Positions 1-6,502 are shown, counted from the stretch's first letter. The stretch: 9,970 bases of DNA from Chthonomonadaceae bacterium (GCA_025355115.1 JANXLO010000186.1:1-9970); one strand, 5' to 3'. Numbers and translations are program-made. Notes: generated by a model not told the origin, from the letters alone.

Positions 1-212
1 TGTCCCAAAATGCGATCTTCTACAACGATCCCGGACGGATCAACACGCTTCTGCCGCGCCTCGAAGCGGTCACACCCGCCGACATCCAACGGGTGGCAAA
101 GCAGTATTTGAACAGAGAGAACCGCGCAGTCGTCGTTGCGGCCCCGAAGTCCGAGCCCGGCCTGCCGTTCTTCGCTGCCGAGAGCGCGGATGACAGAAAG
201 GCAGGCTTCTAA
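1..212 (+). CDS. M16 family peptidase, C-terminal end (partial)
   Basis: Read in the frame beginning at base 3, the window opens inside a gene that ends at TAA 210-212. The visible 69 residues include a segment VTPADIQRVAKQYL followed by a basic NRENRAVVV strand. This is the standard end of an M16B (pitrilysin/processing-peptidase-like) domain: the linker helix before the last beta strand. The same pattern, VTQADVQRVARKYL then KNRVQLIAV, closes the next gene, so the two are paralogues. Only one base separates this stop from the next ATG, so the two are translationally coupled. By analogy with two-subunit bacterial M16B proteases, this gene is probably the zinc-carrying catalytic subunit, since its neighbour lacks the metal motif. 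The catalytic half lies outside the window and that part is inference. Confidence 0.75.
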   Translation, partial: SQNAIFYNDPGRINTLLPRLEAVTPADIQRVAKQYLNRENRAVVVAAPKSEPGLPFFAAESADDRKAGF

Positions 213-213
213 G

Positions 214-1704
214 ATGAGTTCATTTCGGAAATCAACTCGACTTTACTCCGCGCTCGGCAGCTCCGCCGCGCTGCTCGCGCTGCTCCCTCTTTCCGCTGCG
301 AATGCTCAAGACCCGACAAGTGCCCCTCCGAACACGGGCGGGGCGGTGATAAAAGGCAAAGCTCCCGTCGCCCATGAGCTGCTGAGTGTGCGCCTGCCGA
401 AGCCGAAGATGTTCAAGCTCTCGAATGGCCTGAGCGTCTACGTTCTGGAGGATCATCGTCTGCCCGTCGTCCGGTTCCAGCTTTCGATGCATGCAGGCGT
501 GCTCTTCGAGCCGAGAGCCGCCGTTGCCGAGACGACCGCTGCCATGCTGACCGAAGGAACTCAGACGAGGGACTACCTCCAACTCGCCCAGGAGACAGCC
601 GATCTTGGAGCAACTCTCAGCAGCCGTGCAGGGCCGGATACCGCCGTGATCAGCGCCGCAGGCCTGTCGGAATCGACCGATGCTTTGATCGCGCTTATGT
701 CCGATGTACTGCTGCACCCTTCCTTCCCTGCCGACCGACTCGAGCGAATCAAGTTTCAGCAGAAGTCTCAGATCGCGCAGCGGCGCACCAATCCTGCCGG
801 ACTCGCCGCCGAGCTGGCCTCTCGAGTCTACTACGGAGGCACTCCCTACGCCCGCGCCTCTCCGGCTGCAGCAGCCATTACGGCGCTGACCCCTGCCGAT
901 CTGGCTCAGTTCCACGCCGCCTACTATCGGCCCAACGACGCTCTCATGGGAGTGTCCGGCGACGTCAGCATCAAAACCCTGCGACCGAAGTTGGAGGCAG
1001 CCCTGGCCGCCTGGAAGCCCGGCACTATGGCGACCGCTCTGCCGAGCGCGACCTTCACCCCGAAGCAGACTTCGCGCATCTACCTCATAGACCGACCCGG
1101 CTCAGCTCAGACTGTTCTCCAGTTCGGAAATCTCTCCGTCCGACAGAACGACCCTGACTACATTCCTCTCCTGGTCGCCAACCGCGTGCTGGGAGGAGGC
1201 TCCGCCGGACGACTGTTCCAGAACATTCGCGAGCAGAAGGGGTACACCTACGGAGCCTACTCCACGCTCAGCGCCGGGCGCTGGCCGGGCCTCTGGGCCG
1301 CAAGCGCCAGCGTCAGAACGCCTGTCACAGAGCCCGCCGCACGTGAGTTCTATCGCGAGTTCGACCGGCTGCAGGATGAGCCCGTCGCGACCTCCGACCT
1401 CGACAGGGCGAAGCGGTCTTTGATTGGAAGCTTCGCGGGAACCCTTGAGAGCTCTGAAGCTATCCTGGTGCGCACTTTGGACCTTGTCCAAAACGACCTG
1501 CCGCTGGACTACTGGGACACCTATCCCGCCCGAATTCAGGCCGTCACGCAGGCGGATGTGCAGCGGGTGGCGCGGAAATACCTGGGCAAGAATCGCGTCC
1601 AGCTCATCGCCGTAGGCGAGCGCAGCCAGATCGAGGAGGGCCTCAGGAAGTTCGGGCCGGTCGAGATAGTAGACGCGGCCGCTCTCGCCGCAGGGCAGCC
1701 CTGA
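214..1704 (+). CDS. Secreted M16 family protein without zinc motif (inactive subunit-like)
   Basis: A 496-residue M16B-type protein. I chose ATG 214, one base after the upstream stop, rather than the in-frame TTG at 136. ATG 214 gives a clean signal peptide: basic MSSFRKSTR, hydrophobic core around residues 12-28, and an ANA|QD cleavage site after residue 31. Domain 1 starts near residue 67 (FKLSNGLSVYVLEDHRLPVV). Where an active M16 enzyme carries HxxEH, the sequence reads AVAETTAAMLTEGT (about residues 103-116), so the zinc ligands are absent. Domain 2 keeps the R/Y region of M16 proteins: R333 in GRLFQNIREQKGYTYGAYS, with tyrosines at 344 and 346. This division of labour is known for heterodimeric bacterial M16B proteases, where one subunit brings zinc and the other brings the R/Y substrate-binding residues. 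It probably acts in the periplasm with the product of the gene before it. Substrate unknown. Confidence 0.88.
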   Translation: MSSFRKSTRLYSALGSSAALLALLPLSAANAQDPTSAPPNTGGAVIKGKAPVAHELLSVRLPKPKMFKLSNGLSVYVLEDHRLPVVRFQLSMHAGVLFEPRAAVAETTAAMLTEGTQTRDYLQLAQETADLGATLSSRAGPDTAVISAAGLSESTDALIALMSDVLLHPSFPADRLERIKFQQKSQIAQRRTNPAGLAAELASRVYYGGTPYARASPAAAAITALTPADLAQFHAAYYRPNDALMGVSGDVSIKTLRPKLEAALAAWKPGTMATALPSATFTPKQTSRIYLIDRPGSAQTVLQFGNLSVRQNDPDYIPLLVANRVLGGGSAGRLFQNIREQKGYTYGAYSTLSAGRWPGLWAASASVRTPVTEPAAREFYREFDRLQDEPVATSDLDRAKRSLIGSFAGTLESSEAILVRTLDLVQNDLPLDYWDTYPARIQAVTQADVQRVARKYLGKNRVQLIAVGERSQIEEGLRKFGPVEIVDAAALAAGQP

Positions 1705-1733
1705 GCCCCTATTTGCGGCTAGTTCATCAGGGC
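1698..1733. terminator. Inverted repeat joining two convergent stop codons (possible bidirectional terminator)
   Basis: GCCCTGA (1698-1704) and TCAGGGC (1727-1733) form a perfect 7-bp inverted repeat around a 22-nt loop. A shorter AGCC/GGCT pairing is possible inside the loop. Each arm contains the stop codon of one of the two convergent genes. There is no T tract on either side, so a classical intrinsic terminator is not supported. It may be a weak bidirectional terminator or chance. Confidence 0.2.
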
Positions 1734-2461
1734 CAGAACGCGTTGGTTTCGCGGGTCGTGCCCCATAGGCTGGCGAGGCCAGCCCACTTTACATGCTGGT
1801 CGGCGTAGAGGTAATTCGCGCCTTCGCTATGTCGTTTGGGAGCCGTCTGTTCGTTCAGCAGCTTCTGCGGCAGTTTGTCGAGCGTGGGGTAGGGATCGCT
1901 ATGCTGCTTGCGTTTGAGATTCCACCAGTGAAAGTGATCGTCGTCCGTGCTCTCCAGTACATACACTTTTTCCGCGGGCTTTTCCACCTGAGCCAGAAGC
2001 TCTCCGTACTCGAACCATCCGTTCACGGCATAGGAGACGTGAAACTCAACTGCGTCCCCCGCCTTGGACAGACTCGGGGACGGATCGCTAGGGCATCGCC
2101 AGACGCCCTGATTTTTCGTGTTTTTGATGTAGGGGCGAAGGAGTTCTATGAAGTGGGGCTCGTAATCACCCCCGCCATCGAAAGTGGTCAGCGGGTCGGA
2201 TTCAGTATCGTGACCGAGGGGATAGTGCTCGTCGTAGTCCTGGATGTAGAGCATGGCCGCCGTGCCGATCTGCTTCAGATTCGAGGCGCAGGATGCCTGT
2301 CGCCCTTTGTCGCGAGCACGCCCGAATACAGGGAAGAGCAGTGCGGCAAGTATCGCGATGATCGCGATCACGACGAGCAGCTCGATCAATGTGAAGGCAT
2401 CTCTGCCGGCGCGGCGAGCTTCGCGGAAAGAGAGCACGTTTGAATTCGGCTTGATTCGCAT
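1727..2461 (-). CDS. Prepilin-type N-terminal cleavage/methylation protein, DUF1559/H-X9-DG-like
   Basis: A 244-residue type IV pilin/type II secretion pseudopilin-like protein. ATG 2459-2461 is preferred over the upstream in-frame TTG at 2488 because AAGGAG lies 5 nt before it. Residues 1-22 are a basic leader ending RDA, then [20 protein letters not shown] (23-42). This is the class III prepilin motif, with Glu at +5 and Ala instead of the usual Gly at -1. [13 protein letters not shown] and CASNLKQIG...[10 protein letters not shown] follow, a hallmark of the expanded prepilin families of Armatimonadota and Planctomycetes. Near the C-terminus, [16 protein letters not shown] matches the H-X9-DG tail motif except that DG is DQ. 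It should be inserted in the inner membrane, processed by a prepilin peptidase and expose a globular domain. It stands alone, convergent to the M16 gene and divergent from the ilv operon, so its partner machinery is elsewhere. Confidence 0.9.
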   Translation of the reverse strand: MRIKPNSNVLSFREARRAGRDAFTLIELLVVIAIIAILAALLFPVFGRARDKGRQASCASNLKQIGTAAMLYIQDYDEHYPLGHDTESDPLTTFDGGGDYEPHFIELLRPYIKNTKNQGVWRCPSDPSPSLSKAGDAVEFHVSYAVNGWFEYGELLAQVEKPAEKVYVLESTDDDHFHWWNLKRKQHSDPYPTLDKLPQKLLNEQTAPKRHSEGANYLYADQHVKWAGLASLWGTTRETNAFWP

Positions 2462-2513
2462 TGCGACTCCTTGTGACATTCCGTCCAACGTACGCTATAG
2501 TCCGTATGGATGA

Positions 2514-2544
2514 AGTATACGCTTTTCACCTTTAGGGTTCGCAA
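2514..2544 (-). promoter_or_regulatory. Candidate promoter of the prepilin-like gene
   Basis: On the minus strand a -10 hexamer TATACT (complement of 2514-2519) is preceded by TTGCGA (complement of 2539-2544) with a 19-bp spacer. This would start transcription about 45-50 nt before the chosen ATG. The spacer is long and the -35 box imperfect. A short inverted repeat AATGC-TTT-GCATT (2543-2555) overlaps the -35 box and could be an operator or chance. Confidence 0.3.
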
Positions 2545-2676
2545 TGCTTTGCATTAGAATGTTCTCAGCCAGCCATGCAGGCGGCCTGCTGGAGGAGCAT
2601 GATGTCTGTCCTGTGCTTCCACTTGCATATTGGAGGGCATGCAGGGTGTGCCGCGCAAAAATCTCCTCCGGCTGCA

Positions 2677-2706
2677 TTGACAGGCTTCGACTGACCGTGC
2701 TATACT
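2677..2706 (+). promoter_or_regulatory. Sigma70-type extended -10 promoter of the ilv-leu operon
   Basis: TTGACA at 2677-2682 is a perfect consensus -35 box. TATACT at 2701-2706 is a good -10 box 18 bp downstream, and TG at 2698-2699 gives an extended -10 (TGC-TATACT). Predicted transcription start is near 2713, just ahead of the first strand of the T-box stem I. Position and orientation fit a promoter for the riboswitch leader and ilvB. Confidence 0.75.
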
Positions 2707-2712
2707 TTAGCA

Positions 2713-3007
2713 GTTGTAGAAATATAGCAAGGCTGTGACGAGGCCAGTAGGTGTCTGACGCTTTACAGAGAGCCGCCGGGTGGTGCGAGGCGGCAAGAGC
2801 AGACAACGAAACTCCCCTCCGAGCAGGTGATTGAACGGGCAGACGACTGTCTCAGTAGGTTCCCCGGTTCGCGCCCGATATCGCGCTTCAAGTGGTCGGT
2901 GGGATGCGCAAGCGTCCAACGTTCGCGTATCGTCAACGCGTGCCGATTACAAGGGTGGTACCACGTGAGCAACAGCCTCGCGTCCCTTGGGGACGTGGGG
3001 TTTTTTT
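2713..3007 (+). promoter_or_regulatory. T-box riboswitch leader, leucine (CUC) specifier
   Basis: A complete class I transcriptional T-box. Stem I: AGTA (2746-2749) faces GAAA-CUC (2808-2814) across the specifier loop. The loop is closed above by TGTCTG (2752-2757) pairing with CAGACA (2800-2805) and below by GAGG (2740-2743) with CCTC (2816-2819). The apical part has the AGAGAG bulge (2767-2772), the GCCGCC/GGCGGC helix (2772-2777 with 2789-2794) and a GGGTGGTG-containing loop. The 3' strand AACGAAA-CUC-...-GAGC lines up base for base with the specifier strand of Bacillus subtilis glyQS (AACGAAA-GGC-...-GAGC, from memory), which places the specifier at 2812-2814. CUC is a Leu codon and is also the specifier of the B. 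subtilis ilv-leu leader. Probable stem III: GGATGC-GCAA-GCGTCC (2902-2917). T-box sequence AGGGTGGTACCACG (2952-2965): TGGT would pair with the 3' ACCA end of a tRNA with discriminator A, as in tRNA-Leu. Antiterminator: AAGGG (2951-2955) with CCCTT (2984-2988), and ACG (2963-2965) with CGT (2981-2983), leaving the 7-nt TGGTACC bulge. Uncharged tRNA-Leu should prevent termination. Confidence 0.95.
2976..3007 (+). terminator. Intrinsic terminator of the T-box leader
   Basis: CCTCGCGTCCC (2976-2986) pairs with GGGACGTGGGG (2990-3000) around a TTG loop. The stem has 11 bp including G-U pairs and is followed directly by seven T residues (3001-3007). Its 5' strand includes the CGTCCC used by the antiterminator, so the two structures exclude each other, as in all transcriptional T-boxes. 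Confidence 0.93.
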
Positions 3008-3035
3008 GGCGATTCACAGGAGGCAATTCTCAACG

Positions 3036-4853
3036 ATGAAACTGTCAGGAGCACAAATTCTGCTGGAATGTCTGCGGCAGGAAGAAGTCACCCACATCTT
3101 TGGCTATCCCGGCGGCGCGGTGCTGCCCATCTACGACGCCATTTTCGACTGCCATGACATCAAGCACATCCTCGTCCGGCATGAACAGGGCGCGGCGCAC
3201 ATGGCAGACGGATTCGCACGATCCACGGGCAAGGTCGGTGTCTGTCTCGCCACCAGCGGCCCCGGAGCGACCAACCTCGTCACCGGCATCGCCACCGCCT
3301 ACATGGACTCCATTCCAATGGTCGCCATCACCGGGCAGGTGCGCACCTCTGCTATCGGCAAAGACGCTTTCCAGGAAGCCGACATCACAGGCATCACCAT
3401 GCCGATCACCAAGCACAATTTCCTCGTCAAAAAGGTGGAGGATCTTGCGGGCGTTCTCGCTGAGGCGTTCTACATTGCGCGATCCGGCCGGCCCGGTCCG
3501 GTGCTTGTCGACATCCCTCTCGACGTCAGCAAGAATCAGATAGAGTTCGATCCCGCTTCCTACTCGAAGCAGGTCATCATTCCCTCCTACAAGCCCGCCT
3601 CCCCGTCGAGCCGGATTCCGGAGTTGCAGATCCGCAAAGCCGCGACGCTCATCGCCGAGGCTCAGCGGCCAGTCCTCTATGTGGGCGGAGGCGCCATCGC
3701 CAGCGGTGCTCAGGAAGAGGTGACCGCACTCGCCGAGCGCACCAACATTCTCACGACTACAACTCTGCTCGGCAAAGGAGCCATCGACGAGACTCATAGC
3801 CTCAGCATGGGGATGCTAGGCATGCACGGCACGGCTTACGCCAACCACGCCGTCAACCAGGCCGACCTGCTCATCGCGGTCGGTGCGAGGTTCGATGATC
3901 GTGTCACCGGCAACGTGGACAAGTTCGCCACCGGCGCCAAAATCATCCACATCGACATTGATCCGGCTGAGATCGGCAAAGTCATTCAGCCGGATGTGCC
4001 TATCGTCGGAGACGTGAAGGCAATCCTCGCCGAACTGCTGAAGCATGTCGCGCCGAGGCCCGCGGACGCGTGGAACGACACTATCATGGAGTGGAAGCGC
4101 CGCTTCCCGCTCTCCTACCCGGACGACGGCAAGCTCTACGCGGAGTACGCGATCCAGCAGATAGGCGAGATGTTCGACCACGACTGCATCATGGCCACCG
4201 ATGTAGGACAGCACCAGATGTGGGCCGCGCAGTACTTCAAGTGCCGCCGCCCGCGCCAATGGGTGACATCCGGCGGTCTCGGCACGATGGGCTTCGGCCT
4301 GCCCGCGGCTATTGGAGCGCAGTTCGGCAACCCGGACAAGCGGGTCATCTGCCTCTCCGGGGACGGCTCCTTCCAGATGATGACACAGGAGCTGATGACG
4401 GCCACCGTCTATGCGCAGCCCGTCGTTACCGTCATCATCAACAATAAATCCCTCGGGATGGTACGGCAGTGGCAGGAGATGTTCTACTCCGAGCGGTATA
4501 GTCAAGTGGACTTGCAGGCATCGCCTGATTTCGTCAAGCTCTGCGAGGCGTACGGCGGCGTCGGCCTCCGCGCAACCACTCCCGCGGAGCTGAGGGACGC
4601 GCTGGTGAAGGCCAAGGCCGTCACCGATCGCCCTGTGGTCATCGACTGCGTCGTTCCGACCGAGGAGAATGTCTACCCCATGATTCCCTCGGGCCAGACG
4701 GTCTCCGAGATGCTGGTCAAGACCGATCTGGAGCTGGTGAAGGCGAGCGTCCACGCGGACGGCTCCGAGTGGTCGTTCTCCCATGAAGAGGCGGTGCTCG
4801 CGCAGTATGTCGAGGTCGCAAACGCCGTCGCACTTGAAGCGACGGAAGCGTAA
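3036..4853 (+). CDS. ilvB: Acetohydroxyacid (acetolactate) synthase large, catalytic subunit
   Basis: A 605-residue ThDP-dependent enzyme that condenses two pyruvates to 2-acetolactate, or pyruvate with 2-ketobutyrate to 2-aceto-2-hydroxybutyrate. This is the first shared step of Val/Leu/Ile synthesis. ATG 3036 (MKLSGAQILLECL) is chosen because AGGAGG lies at 3018-3023, 12 nt upstream; an in-frame extension to 2892 would translate the riboswitch and is rejected. N-terminal ThDP-binding domain: FGYPGGAVLPIYDA and RHEQGAAHMADGFAR with catalytic Glu50, then SGPGATNLVTGIATAYMDS. A central FAD-binding-type domain includes GMLGMHG and GARFDDRVTG. In the C-terminal ThDP/Mg domain, GDGSF (442-446) through NN (469-470) is the cofactor motif, followed by LGMVRQWQ. 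The C-terminal ~30 residues extend a little beyond typical homologues. It is the first gene of the operon and should pair with the ilvN product. Confidence 0.98.
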   Translation: MKLSGAQILLECLRQEEVTHIFGYPGGAVLPIYDAIFDCHDIKHILVRHEQGAAHMADGFARSTGKVGVCLATSGPGATNLVTGIATAYMDSIPMVAITGQVRTSAIGKDAFQEADITGITMPITKHNFLVKKVEDLAGVLAEAFYIARSGRPGPVLVDIPLDVSKNQIEFDPASYSKQVIIPSYKPASPSSRIPELQIRKAATLIAEAQRPVLYVGGGAIASGAQEEVTALAERTNILTTTTLLGKGAIDETHSLSMGMLGMHGTAYANHAVNQADLLIAVGARFDDRVTGNVDKFATGAKIIHIDIDPAEIGKVIQPDVPIVGDVKAILAELLKHVAPRPADAWNDTIMEWKRRFPLSYPDDGKLYAEYAIQQIGEMFDHDCIMATDVGQHQMWAAQYFKCRRPRQWVTSGGLGTMGFGLPAAIGAQFGNPDKRVICLSGDGSFQMMTQELMTATVYAQPVVTVIINNKSLGMVRQWQEMFYSERYSQVDLQASPDFVKLCEAYGGVGLRATTPAELRDALVKAKAVTDRPVVIDCVVPTEENVYPMIPSGQTVSEMLVKTDLELVKASVHADGSEWSFSHEEAVLAQYVEVANAVALEATEA

Positions 4854-4862
4854 CAGCGCCGG

Positions 4863-4944
4863 TTCCAGTCCCCGTACGCCGGGCTTGGAACATGCTTCCG
4901 CGCAGTGATGATCGAGCCGGAGGCAGGCGGTGCGGGGACTGGAA
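4863..4944 (+). repeat. Long imperfect hairpin between ilvB and the next gene
   Basis: TTCCAGTCCCC (4863-4873) and GGGGACTGGAA (4934-4944) are perfect 11-base inverted copies. Pairing continues inward through GTAC/GTGC with one G-U, giving about 15 bp around a 52-nt loop that can itself pair (CCGG with CCGG). The left arm can instead pair with TTGGAAC (4885-4891): GTTCCAG/TTGGAAC, one mismatch, then CCC/GGG. Two exclusive folds are therefore possible. The right arm's GGAA begins the purine run GGAAAAGG (4941-4948), the only ribosome-binding-like sequence before the next ATG, so folding could limit initiation. No T tract follows, so it is not an intrinsic terminator. It may act in RNA processing, translational control or mRNA stability. 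Confidence 0.6.
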
Positions 4945-4962
4945 AAGGTCTGAAAACAACTT

Positions 4963-5460
4963 ATGCAAATCGAAGAACTCGAACAAGACGCGCTCTGGCG
5001 CTACTACCAGCGGGGCTACCACTGCCTCATTCGCAGCGGCCTATACTTCCGGCAGATTCTGCGCCCCGCGCTGTCACACGTCTACTTCCAGAGGGCGGTC
5101 CCTCTCTTCGTGGAGTACGCTCGCGCCAATCACGGCAGCGGCGATCTGCCCTCCGGCTTCACGGAGCAGCTGAGCGCCTGCCCGCTCTCGCCCCGGGATC
5201 TGCTTCATCTGGACTACGCCATCTGCCTCGGCTACGCGGAGGCACAGGGGCACTTCAACGCCTCGCTGACCGAACTGCCGGTCATGTCTTGGCCGGGCCT
5301 TGGCGGCGTCAACGGCGTGTTCATCGCGGCGGACGCGCACCTGCTTTCCGAGATGATAAGCCCGATTTCGCCCGATGAAGACGCGTTCGATGATCTGGAC
5401 GACGATCTTCTCGATCCGGACGACGACGACGACGGCTCCAAGCCCCCCTTCGATCTGTAG
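4963..5460 (+). CDS. Uncharacterised 165-aa protein with acidic C-terminal tail
   Basis: I do not recognise this family. The reading frame is convincing as coding: G/C-rich third positions, balanced composition and good hydrophobic spacing. The overlapping frame starting at 4905 is arginine-rich and looks like a shadow. ATG 4963 follows a purine run GGAAAAGG 14 nt upstream, a weak and distant ribosome-binding site. Residues 1-57 are probably helical and rich in Tyr/Arg/Leu (LWRYYQRGYHCLIRSGLYFR). Residues 70-100 (CPLSPRDLLHLDYAICLGYA) form a second likely helical region. Residues 138-157 are almost all Asp/Glu, after which it ends GSKPPFDL. No signal peptide or membrane segment is seen, so it is probably cytosolic. 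It sits between the two subunit genes of acetohydroxyacid synthase, which are normally adjacent, and is likely co-transcribed with them. An assembly, chaperone or regulatory role for that enzyme is possible but speculative. Confidence 0.8.
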   Translation: MQIEELEQDALWRYYQRGYHCLIRSGLYFRQILRPALSHVYFQRAVPLFVEYARANHGSGDLPSGFTEQLSACPLSPRDLLHLDYAICLGYAEAQGHFNASLTELPVMSWPGLGGVNGVFIAADAHLLSEMISPISPDEDAFDDLDDDLLDPDDDDDGSKPPFDL

Positions 5461-5514
5461 GATGCCAGGGAACGGCAACCTGGATTGCGACAACCGTTTG
5501 AGGAGAAAGCAACG

Positions 5515-6066
5515 ATGACAAATACCATGAGCACGTCGATAGTGGCGCAGCTGCAGCAGCAGCATACCATCACCGCTCTGGTCGAGAACCACGCGGGAGT
5601 TTTGGCGCGCGTCGCCGGGCTGTTCGCGCGCCGCGGCTATAATATTGAATCCCTCGCCGTCTCCGTCACAGACAAAGAGGAGATTTCGCGCATGACCATC
5701 GTGGTCGGCGGCGATCATAGAGTGCTGGAGCAGATCACCAAGCAGCTGAACAAGTTGGTGGAAGTGATCAAGGTCGTCGACTACACCGAAACGGCGGCGG
5801 TGGAGCGAGAGCTCGCGCTCATCAAAGTGAACGCGGAGCCGAAGGATCGCGCCGAGATCATGCAGGTCGTGGAGATTTTCCGCGGGCGCATCATCGACAT
5901 GAGCGACAAGACGTTCATCGTCGAGGTGACAGGCAGCACGGACAAGCTCGACAAAATCACGCATCTCCTCGAGTCGTACGGGATCCGCGAACTGGTACGA
6001 ACCGGCATAATCGCGATGGCGCGCGGCGCCAAAACAGCTAGCCGCAGCGGCCGTGACGGGGAGTGA
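5515..6066 (+). CDS. ilvN: Acetohydroxyacid synthase small, regulatory subunit
   Basis: A 183-residue regulatory subunit. ATG 5515 is preferred to the upstream in-frame start at 5485 because AGGAGA (5501-5506) lies 8 nt before it; a further ATG at residue 5 is possible. Residues 17-92 are an ACT domain (HTITALVENHAGVLARVAGLF, RRGYNIESLAV, MTIVVGGD), where branched-chain amino acids such as valine bind for feedback inhibition. Residues 97-170 are the second ACT-like domain of IlvN/IlvH (ELALIKVNAE, FRGRIIDMSDKTFIVEVTG, LVRTGIIAMARG). Length and order match full-length IlvH-type subunits, not the short IlvM type. It binds the ilvB product and raises its activity. It follows the 165-aa gene after 54 nt; that gap holds only a CCAGG/CCTGG mini-hairpin (5464-5482) and the ribosome-binding site. 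Confidence 0.97.
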   Translation: MTNTMSTSIVAQLQQQHTITALVENHAGVLARVAGLFARRGYNIESLAVSVTDKEEISRMTIVVGGDHRVLEQITKQLNKLVEVIKVVDYTETAAVERELALIKVNAEPKDRAEIMQVVEIFRGRIIDMSDKTFIVEVTGSTDKLDKITHLLESYGIRELVRTGIIAMARGAKTASRSGRDGE

Positions 6067-6136
6067 GTCCGCTCAATCCTCCGCCCGTCCTTCAGGAAAG
6101 GCGCCGGGCATTGGCCTGCATGGAAGAGGAGTTCCA

Positions 6137-6502
6137 ATGGGTGAACTGCAGGAGATAGTGGATTTGGCGGCGGTCGAGCGGCTATTCCGTTTGCTGGCGA
6201 TCATTGGGCCATTGATTGGTCTGGCGGTTGGCGCAGTGATGGGGCGGCGGTCGGGGCATCTAAGGCAGGGAACGCTCGCAGGCCTTCTGATCGGGCTGTT
6301 GGGGACGCTGAACTGGCTGATGTGGCGTATTTATAACGCGATCACCGAGTCTAATGGCCTGGACACCGTAAAGAACCTCCTCCTGAATGTCGGACTCTTT
6401 GCAGCAGCAGGTGTGATCCTGGGACTGGCTTCCTCAGCATGGCGAAGAAAAGCCTCTGACGTTTCCCGTCGTGAGGATGCGGTTCTAGAGGCAAAGAACT
6501 AG
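6137..6502 (+). CDS. Small three-transmembrane-segment protein, unknown function
   Basis: A 121-residue membrane protein I cannot assign to a family. ATG 6137 is chosen because AGAGGAG sits 5 nt upstream (6125-6131); the frame stays open back into ilvN but has no such site there. Three hydrophobic segments are visible: about residues 17-36 (LFRLLAIIGPLIGLAVGAVM), 46-66 (LAGLLIGLLGTLNWLMW) and 80-101 (LLLNVGLFAAAGVILGLASS). The first two are separated by a basic loop GRRSGHLRQ. After the third comes the basic-start, charged tail WRRKASDVSRREDAVLEAK. The positive-inside rule puts the first loop and the C-terminus in the cytoplasm. The Gly-rich segments resemble small membrane-packing proteins. 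It lies 70 nt after ilvN in the same direction; no biochemical link to branched-chain amino-acid synthesis can be seen. Confidence 0.78.
   Translation: MGELQEIVDLAAVERLFRLLAIIGPLIGLAVGAVMGRRSGHLRQGTLAGLLIGLLGTLNWLMWRIYNAITESNGLDTVKNLLLNVGLFAAAGVILGLASSAWRRKASDVSRREDAVLEAKN

Noticed and set aside
2569..2592. Short palindromic stretch GCAGGC-G-GCCTGC with flanking CCAG/CTGG
   Set aside because: Isolated, in a non-coding gap with no T run, and not placed to act on either promoter in an obvious way; may be chance in GC-rich DNA.
2778..2785. GGGTGGTG, resembling a second T-box core
   Set aside because: It is the normal stem I apical loop of a T-box; no antiterminator or terminator strands accompany it.
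2495..2806. 103-aa minus-strand and 64-aa plus-strand frames in the prepilin-ilvB gap
   Set aside because: They run across the operon promoter and T-box stem I, have no good start signals and no recognisable content.
2892..3035. N-terminal 48-residue extension of ilvB
   Set aside because: It would translate stem III, the T-box and the terminator of the riboswitch. The family N-terminus and AGGAGG both point to ATG 3036.
3816..4784. 322-aa minus-strand open frame inside ilvB
   Set aside because: Antisense shadow of ilvB; rich in His/Asp/Arg/Val/Gly runs typical of mirror frames, no ribosome-binding site or family match.
4905..5378. 157-aa plus-strand frame overlapping the acidic-tailed gene
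   Set aside because: Arg/Pro/Leu-rich shadow composition and no ribosome-binding site; the frame from 4963 has the better codon pattern.
5074..5964. 296-aa minus-strand open frame across the 165-aa gene and ilvN
   Set aside because: It spans two plus-strand genes plus their gap with no sign of a domain; explained by high G/C third positions on the other strand.
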